A stretch of DNA of 64,000 bases from Tistrella mobilis (GCF_039634785.1 NZ_JBBIAB010000013.1:62001-126000); one strand, 5' to 3'; counted from the stretch's first letter, positions 1 through 8,230 are shown. Made by a program: numbers and translations. Notes: a model not told the origin generated them from the sequence alone.

Positions 1-2
1 CC

Positions 3-140
3 GCCTTTCCGGACGGAAGCGACAACAAGACCGAACACGGCCCGGTGATCGCCGAAGCCATCGGCCTCGCCACGATCCGGCGGCACTGCCCCCAATTCGA
101 CGCCTGGGTCGCCATGCTTGAAGCCTGGGGCAACGGCTGA
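3..140 (+). CDS. C-terminal end of an unrecognised protein (cut by window edge)
   Basis: An open frame runs in from the left edge and ends at a TGA at 138-140, giving the last 45 residues of a protein. The tail is rich in acidic and aromatic residues and ends in LEAWGNG. I do not recognise the family, and no start or domain is visible. Codon use matches the GC-rich neighbours. It is followed by about 180 bases of non-coding DNA with a degenerate REP element and the CRISPR-like array, so it is probably the last gene of its unit. Confidence 0.5.
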   Translation, partial: AFPDGSDNKTEHGPVIAEAIGLATIRRHCPQFDAWVAMLEAWGNG

Positions 141-186
141 GCGGCCGGGCACCGCCCGTACGGGATCCTGACGCGGCGACGAAGCC

Positions 187-215
187 GGATCCCCGCCTTG
201 CGCCGGGATGACGGT
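187..215 (+). repeat. Degenerate REP-like palindrome
   Basis: This is a diverged copy of the element that recurs throughout the window: GGATCCCCGCC, a short loop, then a complementary GGGGATGACGGT arm. Here the second arm reads CGCCGGGATGACGGT, so the hairpin is imperfect. It sits just left of the first CRISPR-like array, and an equivalent REP sits just left of the second array. Confidence 0.6.
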
Positions 216-299
216 GGGCAGGATGTGCCGGGACCGGCAGCGCCAGCGCCGGACATCAACGGCGCGCCGCGTGGATGGCCAGAGGGCTGAATCGACCGC

Positions 300-320
300 C
301 AACCCGGGGGGACCGGGTTG
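300..320 (-). terminator. Hairpin at the distal end of CRISPR-like array 1
   Basis: CAACCCGG (300-307) and CCGGGTTG (313-320) form a perfect 8-bp stem with a 5-base loop, four bases before the first repeat. The same stem with a different loop lies at 59464-59484 beside array 2. If the arrays are transcribed leftward from the AT-rich side, the hairpin follows the last repeat and could end or stabilise the precursor RNA. There is no T-run, so terminator function is an inference. Confidence 0.4.
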
Positions 321-324
321 CGCG

Positions 325-573
325 GTTTCCATGACCAGAGCAAATGGTCATGCCTTCAAACGTTGGACAACGCGGACGAAAGCCTGACCAGGTTTCCATG
401 ACCGGAGCAAATGGTCATGCCTTCAAACGTAATTTCAGCACAATCGGCTGGCTGGCAGAAGTTTCCATGACCGGAGCAAATGGTCATGCCTTCAAACTGC
501 TGGAAGGTGCACAAAATAATCGACCAAGCACAAAAAGTTTCCATGACCGGAGCAAATGGTCATGCCTTCAAAC
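325..573 (-). CRISPR. Small orphan CRISPR-like array 1 (4 repeats, 3 spacers)
   Basis: Four 37-base repeats lie at 325-361, 392-428, 461-497 and 537-573. Each starts GTTTCCATGACC, has the core GGAGCAAATGGTCATG and ends CCTTCAAAC, with an internal dyad CATGACC/GGTCATG. Unique spacers are 30, 32 and 39 bases (362-391, 429-460, 498-536), the last two AT-richer than the host. The leftmost repeat is degenerate (CCAGAG for CCGGAG), as expected at the leader-distal end, and the AT-rich flank lies to the right, so transcription is probably on the minus strand. No cas gene is in the window. Spacer length varies more than usual, so a non-CRISPR repeat family is possible. Confidence 0.7.
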
Positions 574-854
574 TCCCCCTCTTCCAAGCCCTTGTCAAGG
601 GCCCTCCGAAAAGCGTGGCTTCCGTCGGGTTCAGGCCATTTGCATAACCGGTTATGCATCCCGGACAACCATGTCTTTTTTCTCAATATAATCAATATTA
701 TAATAATTCCACTGGGTTATCCGTAGCCGGCTGCGGCTCACACACCCCTCTACTGCCATCCCCGCCCGTCGTCTCCGCCTGCGCGGGGAAGAGGGGGTGA
801 GGGGGCAGGCATCGCCCTACCGCCCGGGACCACCCCATCGCCGCCACCCGGCCC
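574..854 (-). promoter_or_regulatory. Leader-like flank of array 1 with an 18-bp palindrome
   Basis: This stretch holds no gene. It aligns with the flank right of array 2: both begin TCCCCC.CTTCCAA, continue through CTTGTCAAG and TTCCGTCGGGT, and contain the palindrome TGCATAACCGGTTATGCA (641-658; 59726-59743 with one mismatch). Next comes an AT-rich tract (about 668-712) unlike the rest of the region. Position and conservation suggest a CRISPR leader with a promoter or integration motif. About 745-845 contains GC-rich, REP-like sequence and then the stop side of the next gene. The leader role is inferred. Confidence 0.45.
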
Positions 855-1454
855 TCACAAGGTCGCCACCTCCCACCCGATCCCATGCTCCGCCGCCACC
901 CGCCGGAAGCGGTCATGCAGCCGGTCGAAGCTGGCGGTGTCGCGGGCGACCAGCAGGAAGCCTTCGCCATCGGTCAGCGGCAGCACCACCGCCTCGATCG
1001 GGGCACTGAGCGCGGGCGCCGGTTGTGCGATCTCGGGCCGGCCGGGCGGGCGCCAGGCCAGAAGTTCGGTCTCGAAAAGCAGATCGGCCGTCGCCGTCAG
1101 GGTGTCGTGATCCGGCGTCGGGGCCTCTGCCGGCACCAGGATCAAAACCTGCTGCTGCATGCCCCAGCGCGCATTGTCCAGCGCCCCGTCGATCACCGCC
1201 GCCGCCGGGCCGGTGGCAAAGATCAGCCGCCGGGTCAGCCGATAGCGGATCCGGGCGCCGAGCGTCGCGCAATAGGCCGGGTCGATCCAGAATACCACCC
1301 GCCCCTCTCCGGTCACCGCCTCGGCCAGCCAGGCCGCCAGCTCCGGCGTCGGCTGGGCATCCACCGGCGGCGGTTCGGTGGAGAAGGCGACCCGCACGCT
1401 CCGGCCATCGGGCCGGACCGGATCGGCGATCAGGCGGTTGCCGGGCGTGGTCAC
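855..1454 (-). CDS. Unknown 199-residue protein, possible immunity partner of the upstream candidate toxin
   Basis: This soluble-looking protein of 199 residues has no signal peptide or membrane segment and matches no family I recognise. Its ATG overlaps the stop of the upstream gene by 4 bases, so the two should be translationally coupled. It is the last gene of the minus-strand run vgrG, 488 aa, 367 aa, 234 aa, 199 aa. By position, behind a glycine-zipper protein in a VgrG operon, it could be the immunity protein or a chaperone of that protein, but nothing in its sequence proves this. The protein is rich in Pro, Ala and acidic residues, with an aromatic C-terminus (GIGWEVATL). Confidence 0.65.
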   Translation of the reverse strand: MTTPGNRLIADPVRPDGRSVRVAFSTEPPPVDAQPTPELAAWLAEAVTGEGRVVFWIDPAYCATLGARIRYRLTRRLIFATGPAAAVIDGALDNARWGMQQQVLILVPAEAPTPDHDTLTATADLLFETELLAWRPPGRPEIAQPAPALSAPIEAVVLPLTDGEGFLLVARDTASFDRLHDRFRRVAAEHGIGWEVATL

Positions 1455-2155
1455 GGCTGCGCTCCGCCGGCCGCCGCAGGCAAGCTGGTCTCGGGCAATG
1501 GCGTGAAGAAGGTATCCGCCGCCCAGTCATAAACCTCGCCCGAAACCGCCTCGCCAAGCGCATAGCCGCCGATGCCACCGACGATGCAGCCACCCAGCGC
1601 ACCCACGCCCGTGCCCAGCCCCGGTTCCACGAAGGTGCCGGCGGCAGCGCCCAGCTGGCCGACACCCCGGCAGCCCAGCCAGGCGCCGGTCCAGCCGGAG
1701 ACGACCTGCACCGTGCGCCGGATCGGCCGGTCGGCGACGACGATCGACCAGGCATCGATCGCGACACCGGCAATCAGAAACACCCGCCCGGCATAACGAT
1801 AGGCCCGCGCGCCCTGATAAAGCGCGGCCCCGCCGCGCCCGGCCGGCGCATGGTCGCTGATCCGGAAATTGTCATGGGTGCCGCGCTGGTTCCAGTGATA
1901 GTCGATGGTGCCGCTGCGCGGATTGGGGCCGTAATCCAGCCGCAGCACCCGCTTGCCGGTCACATCCTGGAAGAACAGGGTCGAGGTCGAGCGGCCCCGA
2001 AACCGCGGATCGCGCGTGTCCAGCGCCACCGCCAGCCCGTTGGTCCCGGGTATCGGAATCCGCACCACCGACCCCGCCCCCACACCCACCGGGATCATCC
2101 CCGACATCAGGTCTTCGTCGCTGGTCACCTCTTCGCTCAGGGTCGGATCTGCCAT
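1451..2155 (-). CDS. Glycine-zipper membrane-active protein, candidate T6SS effector
   Basis: This is a 234-residue protein without a signal peptide. The N-terminal half is polar and contains a YHWNQRGTHDNFRISDH segment (about residues 87-103). The C-terminal half has a hydrophobic stretch (about 120-145) and a long Gly/Ala zipper (about 155-210: GAWLGCRGVGQLGAAAG, then GVGALGGCIVGGIGGYALG) ending VYDWA. Glycine zippers of this kind insert into membranes in several T6SS cargo proteins, and a similar YHWN...DH plus zipper layout is, from memory, common in polymorphic-toxin proteins. Its place in a vgrG operon, coupled to a small downstream gene, fits an effector/immunity pair. The function is inferred; a structural membrane protein remains possible. 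Confidence 0.6.
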   Translation of the reverse strand: MADPTLSEEVTSDEDLMSGMIPVGVGAGSVVRIPIPGTNGLAVALDTRDPRFRGRSTSTLFFQDVTGKRVLRLDYGPNPRSGTIDYHWNQRGTHDNFRISDHAPAGRGGAALYQGARAYRYAGRVFLIAGVAIDAWSIVVADRPIRRTVQVVSGWTGAWLGCRGVGQLGAAAGTFVEPGLGTGVGALGGCIVGGIGGYALGEAVSGEVYDWAADTFFTPLPETSLPAAAGGAQP

Positions 2156-2215
2156 GATCTGTGGTCCGTGATGGTGGTGGCGGGCGTGATGGTGATGGCG
2201 GTTGGGGGCGGGCCG

Positions 2216-3319
2216 TCACCCCCCGCCAAAACTCCCCCGCACGATCTCGAACACCCGCCGGTTGGCGGCGTCGATCAGATAGGGGTCGGGGTCGGGGCGC
2301 GTGCCGGCCAGGGCGAAGACCACCCAGCCGCGCGGTTCGCGGACGATGGTCATCTCCACCCGCACCGGCACGCCGGCCGGGTTGACCGCGGTGGTGCTGC
2401 CGGTCTGCACCTCGGCCGTCGCACCCGGCGCGCTTGCCCGGTCCAGGGTCGGGGTGTCGAAGGTCAGGTCCTGCCGGGTGCGCAGCGTTTCGGCCACTTC
2501 CGCCGCCAGCGCCGCATGATCCGTCGCCGCCGCAGGCGCCAGCGTGCCGACATAGATCAGCCCCACCGGCCGGCCGCCGGCATCGGTGGCGGTGAACTGC
2601 CGCCCGGCCGCGCGGGGCAGGCGATCGTCCGCCGCCATCTTCCAGGCGGCCGGCACCAGCAGCCAGGCGGGGATCGGCCCGTCCCAGGCGGCCTCGCGCA
2701 TCGGCTCGGCATAGGGGCCGCCGATCAGCCCTTCCAGCCGGAAGCCTTCGGTGGCGACGAACAGCGTCTCTTCCGCCGCCGCAAAGCCCTCGCGTGAGAC
2801 CGAGGCATCCACCAGAAACATCAGATCGCCGGATTTATAGCTGCGCAGCCGGTGCACCCGCCCCTCGCGCGCGGCCAGAACGTCGCCCTGCGCACCGGCT
2901 GCCCCCGGCAGGCGGCGGGCATCCAGCACCTGCCAGTCATTGGCCGTCAGCCATTCCACCATCCAGTCGGCCGGCGCCAGTTCGCGCCGCATGCGCTGCA
3001 CCGCCACCTCCAGCCGCACATCACCATCGGGCGCCGACCACGCGGCCAGCACCGCCAGCCCGTCGGTCTCTTCCGCCCGGGGCGGCAGGGCATGGGTGGT
3101 CCAGCCATGGGGGATCAGCACCGAGAAATTCGTCCCCGGCCGCCGGGCATCGCCATAGGGCACCCGGCTGTAGCCGGCGGCGATCTCAGGCCGCGGGGTG
3201 ACGGGTTCGGTCATCAGCCCGGCGGCTTTGGCCCTGCTGCCACCCGCCGGGACGGCCAGCAGCAAAGCGATGCCGAAGATGATGGTCGGACGATGCCGGG
3301 CGGCGCGGTCAGACGACAT
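2216..3319 (-). CDS. Exported tandem-domain protein, paralogue of the next gene upstream
   Basis: This is a 367-residue protein with an N-terminal hydrophobic signal (about residues 12-30, IIFGIALLLAVPAG), so it is probably periplasmic. Two successive modules start with an IPHGW motif (about 69-73) and a LLVPAAW motif (about 221-227). It aligns with the periplasmic part of the 488-residue protein encoded just upstream: both share a pattern of PHGW, AAWSAPDG, AEPMRE and the ending RPDPDPYLID. The repeated F-x-V-x-(I/V)-P-x-x-W pattern resembles PsbP/DUF1795-like folds, seen in Eag chaperones, but this is tentative. Only 6 bases separate it from the upstream gene. It could be an immunity or accessory protein for VgrG cargo. 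Confidence 0.65.
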   Translation of the reverse strand: MSSDRAARHRPTIIFGIALLLAVPAGGSRAKAAGLMTEPVTPRPEIAAGYSRVPYGDARRPGTNFSVLIPHGWTTHALPPRAEETDGLAVLAAWSAPDGDVRLEVAVQRMRRELAPADWMVEWLTANDWQVLDARRLPGAAGAQGDVLAAREGRVHRLRSYKSGDLMFLVDASVSREGFAAAEETLFVATEGFRLEGLIGGPYAEPMREAAWDGPIPAWLLVPAAWKMAADDRLPRAAGRQFTATDAGGRPVGLIYVGTLAPAAATDHAALAAEVAETLRTRQDLTFDTPTLDRASAPGATAEVQTGSTTAVNPAGVPVRVEMTIVREPRGWVVFALAGTRPDPDPYLIDAANRRVFEIVRGSFGGG

Positions 3320-3325
3320 CAGGAC

Positions 3326-4792
3326 CTACCGGAGCGAGAGGCTGCGGCGTGCGATGTCATAGGCACGCGCATTGATGCCGTCGATCAGAAACGGATCCGG
3401 ATCAGGGCGATTCCCCACCAGCAACAGACTGATCCAGCCACCAAGAGCCTGCCCGCCTGTCACGGTGACGGCCACCCGGACCGGCTCGCCCGCCGCATTG
3501 CGTCCTGCCGTGACGAGCTGCCGCGCCGGTCGGCCGTCGATTTCCGCAGCCTGAGCAAGCTCTGCGCCCTCGGGAATCGTAACTTTCTGATCCCGCTCGA
3601 TCATGGCCAGGAGATCTGCGGCAACCGCCTTATCAGAAGCATAGCGATCGCGTGGAGCTGACATGACGTGGATCAGTCCGACGACACGATCGGGGGTCGC
3701 AGGATTGGCGAAGAACAAGGATGTCGTATCCGCCCCCGCATCGGTATCCCGTCGCATGGACCAGATTTCGGGCATTATCAGATGGAAGGCGACAGGCCCC
3801 GATACCTCCACCTCGCGCATCGGCTCTGCAAACGCATCGGGTGGAACCTCGCCCGCGTCGAAACTTTCGACAGCCACCAGCATGGCTTCCTCCTGGTCGG
3901 CAAGACGATGTCGTGCCGTCGATGCGGCGACCATGAATAGCAGCCCGGCCTTGCGATAGGTGCGCAGGCGGACGACGTCGGCGCCCTTCGCCTCGCGGAT
4001 CGCAAGCACGTCGATGCCGATGTCCGGTCCGGATGCGCGCGATCGCTGGTCCAGGATGCGATAGCCGTTTGCGCGGCCCCAGACCAGAAACCAGTCAAGG
4101 GAATGAACCTCCCTCAGGAGACGCTGCGCGTAAACATCGACCCGGGCCGCGCCATCCGGCGCTGACCACGCAGCAACGCGGGCCAGCCCGCCTCCCGGGG
4201 CAGGGAGAGGGGTCTCTACCGGCTCAGTCGACCAACCATGCGGAACCACGATGCTGAAATCCAGATCAGGTGCCCGATCGGCCGAGAAGCTCACACGCGA
4301 CATGCGCCGTTCGAGCACCTCCACGGGAGTCTTGGGTTCGGTCAGGAGACGCATTTCATTCATGTTCCCGATTGCGATGGCTTGGGACGCGCGACTGTCG
4401 ACGGGCAGGAGGGCTGCAATAACGAGGCCTATGATCCAGATGGCGAAGCACTGGATCGCGAAGGCATTGCCGAGCAGATTATCCGCAGCCAGCCGCCGGA
4501 TCTGACCTTTTGAGAACAGAAACAGATAGATGCGAAGGCCGCGGGGAATCCGGTCTGGCGTCATCCGGGTCTGACGGCTCTCGAACGTCGTCTTGGCCAG
4601 GATGGCGGTCGCAGCGGAGAAGGCGACGAACAATCCGAGAAAAAAGACGCCCGTAAAGAGGTAGGCCATGATCGTCAAGCCGTCGAGAAGATAACCCGCT
4701 GCACCGGAGGCCACCATGACCACCATGGCAAGGACAGCAAGACGACCAAGGCCACGACGGTTCGGCAGAAGTCTTGCAAGGGCTTCCATCAT
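3326..4792 (-). CDS. Multi-pass membrane protein with periplasmic tandem domains, vgrG-coupled
   Basis: This protein has 488 residues. The N-terminal part carries three hydrophobic segments (about residues 16-37, 39-65 and 108-130), followed by a large domain (about 165-488) homologous along its length to the 367-residue neighbour. Shared landmarks are VPHGWS, AAWSAPDG, FAEPMRE and the ending NRPDPDPFLIDG. The ATG sits inside the vgrG stop (ATGA-type overlap), so expression is coupled to vgrG. Base composition is slightly less GC-rich than the flanks, as is the end of vgrG. A membrane-anchored relative next to a soluble exported copy behind a vgrG suggests an immunity or membrane-protection role, or an effector-loading factor. 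No known family was recognised. Confidence 0.65.
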   Translation of the reverse strand: MMEALARLLPNRRGLGRLAVLAMVVMVASGAAGYLLDGLTIMAYLFTGVFFLGLFVAFSAATAILAKTTFESRQTRMTPDRIPRGLRIYLFLFSKGQIRRLAADNLLGNAFAIQCFAIWIIGLVIAALLPVDSRASQAIAIGNMNEMRLLTEPKTPVEVLERRMSRVSFSADRAPDLDFSIVVPHGWSTEPVETPLPAPGGGLARVAAWSAPDGAARVDVYAQRLLREVHSLDWFLVWGRANGYRILDQRSRASGPDIGIDVLAIREAKGADVVRLRTYRKAGLLFMVAASTARHRLADQEEAMLVAVESFDAGEVPPDAFAEPMREVEVSGPVAFHLIMPEIWSMRRDTDAGADTTSLFFANPATPDRVVGLIHVMSAPRDRYASDKAVAADLLAMIERDQKVTIPEGAELAQAAEIDGRPARQLVTAGRNAAGEPVRVAVTVTGGQALGGWISLLLVGNRPDPDPFLIDGINARAYDIARRSLSLR

Positions 4793-7515
4793 TTTTGCCC
4801 CGCCGGGCCGATGCTGCCATTCAGGCGGTAGCCCAGGCCGAACACCGTGCCAAGTTTGGCATAAGAGCCGACATGCAACCGCCCATCTACGTTATCATAG
4901 TAGCCAAAGCCACCTCCCGATAGTGCAGCCGAACCCGCAGATGCAGAGCCGGTCGCATTGATCTGTGCGGTCCAGTCATCCGGTACGCCCGGCAGCCAGC
5001 CGAGGGGTATCGACAGGCCCCCTTCGACCACACCTTCCGCAGCCACAGCACTCGCCGTACCGCCCAAGGCAAAACCCGTTCGCCGGCCATCATGCCCCAG
5101 AAGAACGTCGCCCTTGGCTTTGGCCTGCATTTGCCGGAATTCGCCGGCCGCCTTTCCTCCAAAGGAGGACATGTCCCCAAGCGTCGCCTCGCCACGCATG
5201 GTGGCCATGGTCGCCGACGCTTCCCCATATGCACCTGCCCCAAAAGGCGTAATACCCGCATGGCCTTTGCCTTCGGCCGCCATGACGTCAAGGCTGCCGC
5301 CAATGCTCCCGTATTCCCCTTCCAGTTTGCCGTCCAGGAAGGCCCCGCCCCCCTTGAACTCCGCCTCCACCCGGCCGTCATCGGCGGTGACCGATCCCTC
5401 GCCGCCCATCACCCGGGCGGTGCCGCCATCGCCGTCGCGCGTGCCGGCCCAGGCCTCGCCTTCGGCTTTCCAGGCCTCGCGGTCGCCCTCGGTTCCGGGT
5501 GTGGCCGGCTGGTTCTGGACATAATCGCCATAGGCCGGCCCGCAATTCAGCATCACCAGCGGGCCGTTGCTGCCGACGCCGTCGGCGGAAATCGTCACCG
5601 AGGATGTGCCGCCGGCATCTTCATCCAGCAGCACCTTGCCCTTGCGCACCACCCCGTCTTTGTTGACGAAGATGAAATTGTCGGTGTTGCGGACCTGAAG
5701 CAGCTTGTTGGTCGATGAAAAGCTGATGCCTTCGGCCGACAGGTCGAAGAAATGGCCGTTGGTATGTTCGAACCGCACCCGCTCGCCATCCAGGATGATC
5801 CGGCTCATCACATGCTGGATCAGCACATTGGCGCGGGTCTTCACCACCTCGCTGTTGCCGACCGCACTGCCCCAGAGCGTGTTGGTGTCCTCGGTCGAGA
5901 CATTGGCGGTGTTGATCATGCGGTTGCGGCCGGCCATGCGGGCATGGTCGCGCTCGGCCCGGAACAGCAGTTCCTCCGCCCCCGCCAGATCTTCGAAGCT
6001 CAGCTCGTTGAAGCCGCCGCCGCCGGGGCTGGTGGTGGATTTGAACGAGGTCCGGGTCTTGGTCGCAGGCAAAGTCAGGGGTGGCATGGTCTCGGCATTG
6101 GGCACGGTGCCCACCACCAGCGGCCGGTCGGGGTCGCCCTCGATGAAGGCGACCATCACCTCCATGCCGATGCGCGGGATGGTCTGCACCCCCATGCCCC
6201 GCCCGCCCCAGGGCTGCATCACCCGGATCCAGCAGGATGATCGGTCGTCGCCGGTGGCATAGCGATCCCAGGGAAAGCGGACCTTGATCCGGCCATAGCG
6301 GTCGGTGTGGATCTCCTCGCCCTTGGGGCCGACCACGGTTGCGGTCTGGACGCCGTCGATGGTGGGGCGCGGCGTGGTCTCGGGCGTCACATAGCGGGTC
6401 GCCGCCGGAATGGCGCGGAATTCCGCCGCATAGCGCGGCGCATCTCCGGCGGTGCCGACTTCATACCCCTCGGCGCTGGCGCGGTGCGACACCGCCGTCA
6501 CCACATGGGGGCCGCCGTTCTCGATCTCCGACGGGTGGCCGGTCAGGGTGAACATGTCGCCCGGCGCCAGGCAGCGATTGGTCGCCAGCGCCTCGACATG
6601 GTCGACATCGCTTTCGATCGCCGCCATCCAGCGCGCGGCCCCGCGCCTGCCGCTTTCCGGCGTCAGATGCCGGCCATGCCAGTCATAGATCTCGTAGGGC
6701 CCGTTGGTCGTCAGCCCGGCGACCGATCCGGCCCGGCCGGCAAGATCCACCTCCGGCGCCTCATAATCATAATCCGACCGGGCGACCGCGCCGGTCACGA
6801 AGCGGAAATGCCGGTCCCAGCGGATCACCCCGTTCAGGTCGATATCGGTGGGGGCGAAGCGCAGCACCTCGTCCGGCGCCGGCTGATAGGCGTGCACGCC
6901 ATCGGCCACCACCAGCAGATGGGCGTCTTCGCGATGGCGGAAGGTCCAGAACAGCCCGTCCTCTTCCATCAGCCGGGCGACGAAGTCGAAATCGGTCTCG
7001 CGATACTGGACGCAATAATCGCGCTTGGGCGGGGTGTTGATCACGCCGCCGAAATCGAAATCCTGAAAGCCGTTCTCGGTAAAGATCCGGCGCATGATCT
7101 CCAGGCTGGTCATGTCCTGGAAGATCCGGCAGTCCGATGTCTGGGTCAGCAGCCAGGTCCAGGGCCTGACCACCAGCGTATAGGCGCGCCGTCCGCGGGC
7201 GACCGCCTCGTCGGCGGAAAGCTCGGTCACGATGCCGCACCAATGGCGCCGGTCGCCGCCGGCCGATCCCGCCGGCAGTTCCAGCGAGAACCCCACCGGC
7301 CGGCCGATCAGCTCGTCGGGCGCCACATCCTCGCGCGTTGCCCGCACCCGCAGCTCGAAGCGGAACAGGGTGGACAGCGCCTCGAACCCCTCCAGCTTTT
7401 CCAGCAGGAAGACGTCGCGGCCAAGGCTCGTGTCCAGCACCAGCAGCCGGCCGTCCTGGATCGGCGCCGAGGATATAGGCGCCCCTCCCAGGCTTCCGAG
7501 ACCACCTTCCATCAT
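4789..7515 (-). CDS. vgrG: VgrG spike protein with a long C-terminal extension (TssI)
   Basis: VgrG trimers form the puncturing tip of the T6SS. The N-terminal gp27-like part (from IQDGRLLVLDTSLG), the conserved ETATVVGP..EEI.TDRYGRIKV region, WGG.GMG...PRIG.EV, F.EGDPDRPLV and the gp5-like needle are all present and align with the second VgrG here (42337-44319). Unlike that 660-residue protein, this one continues for about 250 residues after the needle in a Gly/Ala-rich, quasi-repetitive extension (GEYGSIGG, GAGAYGEAS, GGFGYYDN), which may be a cargo or effector domain. I chose the ATG at 7515, with GAGGGA seven bases upstream, over the in-frame ATG at 7539, which lacks a well-spaced site. 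The protein is 908 residues. Confidence 0.93.
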   Translation of the reverse strand: MMEGGLGSLGGAPISSAPIQDGRLLVLDTSLGRDVFLLEKLEGFEALSTLFRFELRVRATREDVAPDELIGRPVGFSLELPAGSAGGDRRHWCGIVTELSADEAVARGRRAYTLVVRPWTWLLTQTSDCRIFQDMTSLEIMRRIFTENGFQDFDFGGVINTPPKRDYCVQYRETDFDFVARLMEEDGLFWTFRHREDAHLLVVADGVHAYQPAPDEVLRFAPTDIDLNGVIRWDRHFRFVTGAVARSDYDYEAPEVDLAGRAGSVAGLTTNGPYEIYDWHGRHLTPESGRRGAARWMAAIESDVDHVEALATNRCLAPGDMFTLTGHPSEIENGGPHVVTAVSHRASAEGYEVGTAGDAPRYAAEFRAIPAATRYVTPETTPRPTIDGVQTATVVGPKGEEIHTDRYGRIKVRFPWDRYATGDDRSSCWIRVMQPWGGRGMGVQTIPRIGMEVMVAFIEGDPDRPLVVGTVPNAETMPPLTLPATKTRTSFKSTTSPGGGGFNELSFEDLAGAEELLFRAERDHARMAGRNRMINTANVSTEDTNTLWGSAVGNSEVVKTRANVLIQHVMSRIILDGERVRFEHTNGHFFDLSAEGISFSSTNKLLQVRNTDNFIFVNKDGVVRKGKVLLDEDAGGTSSVTISADGVGSNGPLVMLNCGPAYGDYVQNQPATPGTEGDREAWKAEGEAWAGTRDGDGGTARVMGGEGSVTADDGRVEAEFKGGGAFLDGKLEGEYGSIGGSLDVMAAEGKGHAGITPFGAGAYGEASATMATMRGEATLGDMSSFGGKAAGEFRQMQAKAKGDVLLGHDGRRTGFALGGTASAVAAEGVVEGGLSIPLGWLPGVPDDWTAQINATGSASAGSAALSGGGFGYYDNVDGRLHVGSYAKLGTVFGLGYRLNGSIGPAGQK

Positions 7516-7648
7516 TCCGGCTCCCTCATCGGTCTCCATCTCCGGCTTCGGCTGGCCGAGCCTATCATCGCCATCCGCGGGTCTGAACCGGCGGCGCGCG
7601 CCGCCCCGGCTTTCACACGATCCTGCCGCAGCTTTGCCTCAGCCCCGC

Positions 7649-8158
7649 TCATTGACAGCCGCCCTCCGCCTCGTTCAGCAGCCGTTCAGCGCGGGGCGAG
7701 AGCGGACAGCCCTTTTCCGCCAGCAGCTGCACCGCCAGCCGCGCCTTGCCCGGATCGACCAGATTGCCGGCGAAACTCGACAACCTTCCGTGGAATTCCA
7801 GCACAACATTACAGGTCCCGGCTGTGCGCCGCACATCCACCCGCGACACCGCCGCATAGGGAAGGCGATGGCTGCGCACCACGCCGTATTCCACCACATC
7901 CGGATGCAGCGCCAGTCGCGGCCGGATATCGCTGCTGGCCCAGCTGATCCAGGGCAGCCCTTTGATCCCGGCAAACCCCGCCGCCAGCGGCAGATGCAGC
8001 ACCTCGCCATCCGCTGCCGCCCCACCGCCCGTCACCACCTCGCGCCGCACCGGCGCCGCCGCGGTGGCGTTCAGCTTGCCGCGCATCATCATCACCAACG
8101 CAAAACCGCCCACGCCCACGAACAGCAGCGCGAAAAGGGTGAAGATCCAGCCGGCCAT
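7649..8158 (-). CDS. Small single-pass membrane protein, function unknown
   Basis: This 169-residue protein begins with one strong transmembrane segment (about residues 4-26, IFTLFALLFVGVGGFALVMM), followed by a soluble domain with a beta-rich pattern (RLALHPDVVEYGVV, then VVLEFHG), reminiscent of PH-like domains but not diagnostic. The start at 8158 is supported by GGGAG nine bases upstream; the frame stays open further upstream only through the REP/tandem-repeat DNA, which is not coding. It lies between vgrG (109 bases downstream) and the repeat-rich gap before tagR, and could be expressed with either unit. Confidence 0.7.
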   Translation of the reverse strand: MAGWIFTLFALLFVGVGGFALVMMMRGKLNATAAAPVRREVVTGGGAAADGEVLHLPLAAGFAGIKGLPWISWASSDIRPRLALHPDVVEYGVVRSHRLPYAAVSRVDVRRTAGTCNVVLEFHGRLSSFAGNLVDPGKARLAVQLLAEKGCPLSPRAERLLNEAEGGCQ

Positions 8159-8202
8159 CAACGGGGCCTCCCCTGCCTGCACCGACGCAAGAAAAGAAAG
8201 GT

Positions 8203-8230
8203 GGATCCCCGCCTTCGCGGGGATGACGGT
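8203..8230 (+). repeat. REP-like palindrome, forward
   Basis: This is the element GGATCCCCGCC-TTC-GCGGGGATGACGGT, with the stem ATCCCCGC/GCGGGGAT. It is followed by GTTTCTTTTGTGC, as at 24002 and in nearly the same form at 24548. Confidence 0.85.

Noticed and set aside
641..658. The palindrome TGCATAACCGGTTATGCA as a phage or island attachment core
   Set aside because: No integrase or tRNA gene is near either copy, and the shared text extends far beyond a core site. It is better treated as part of the array flank.
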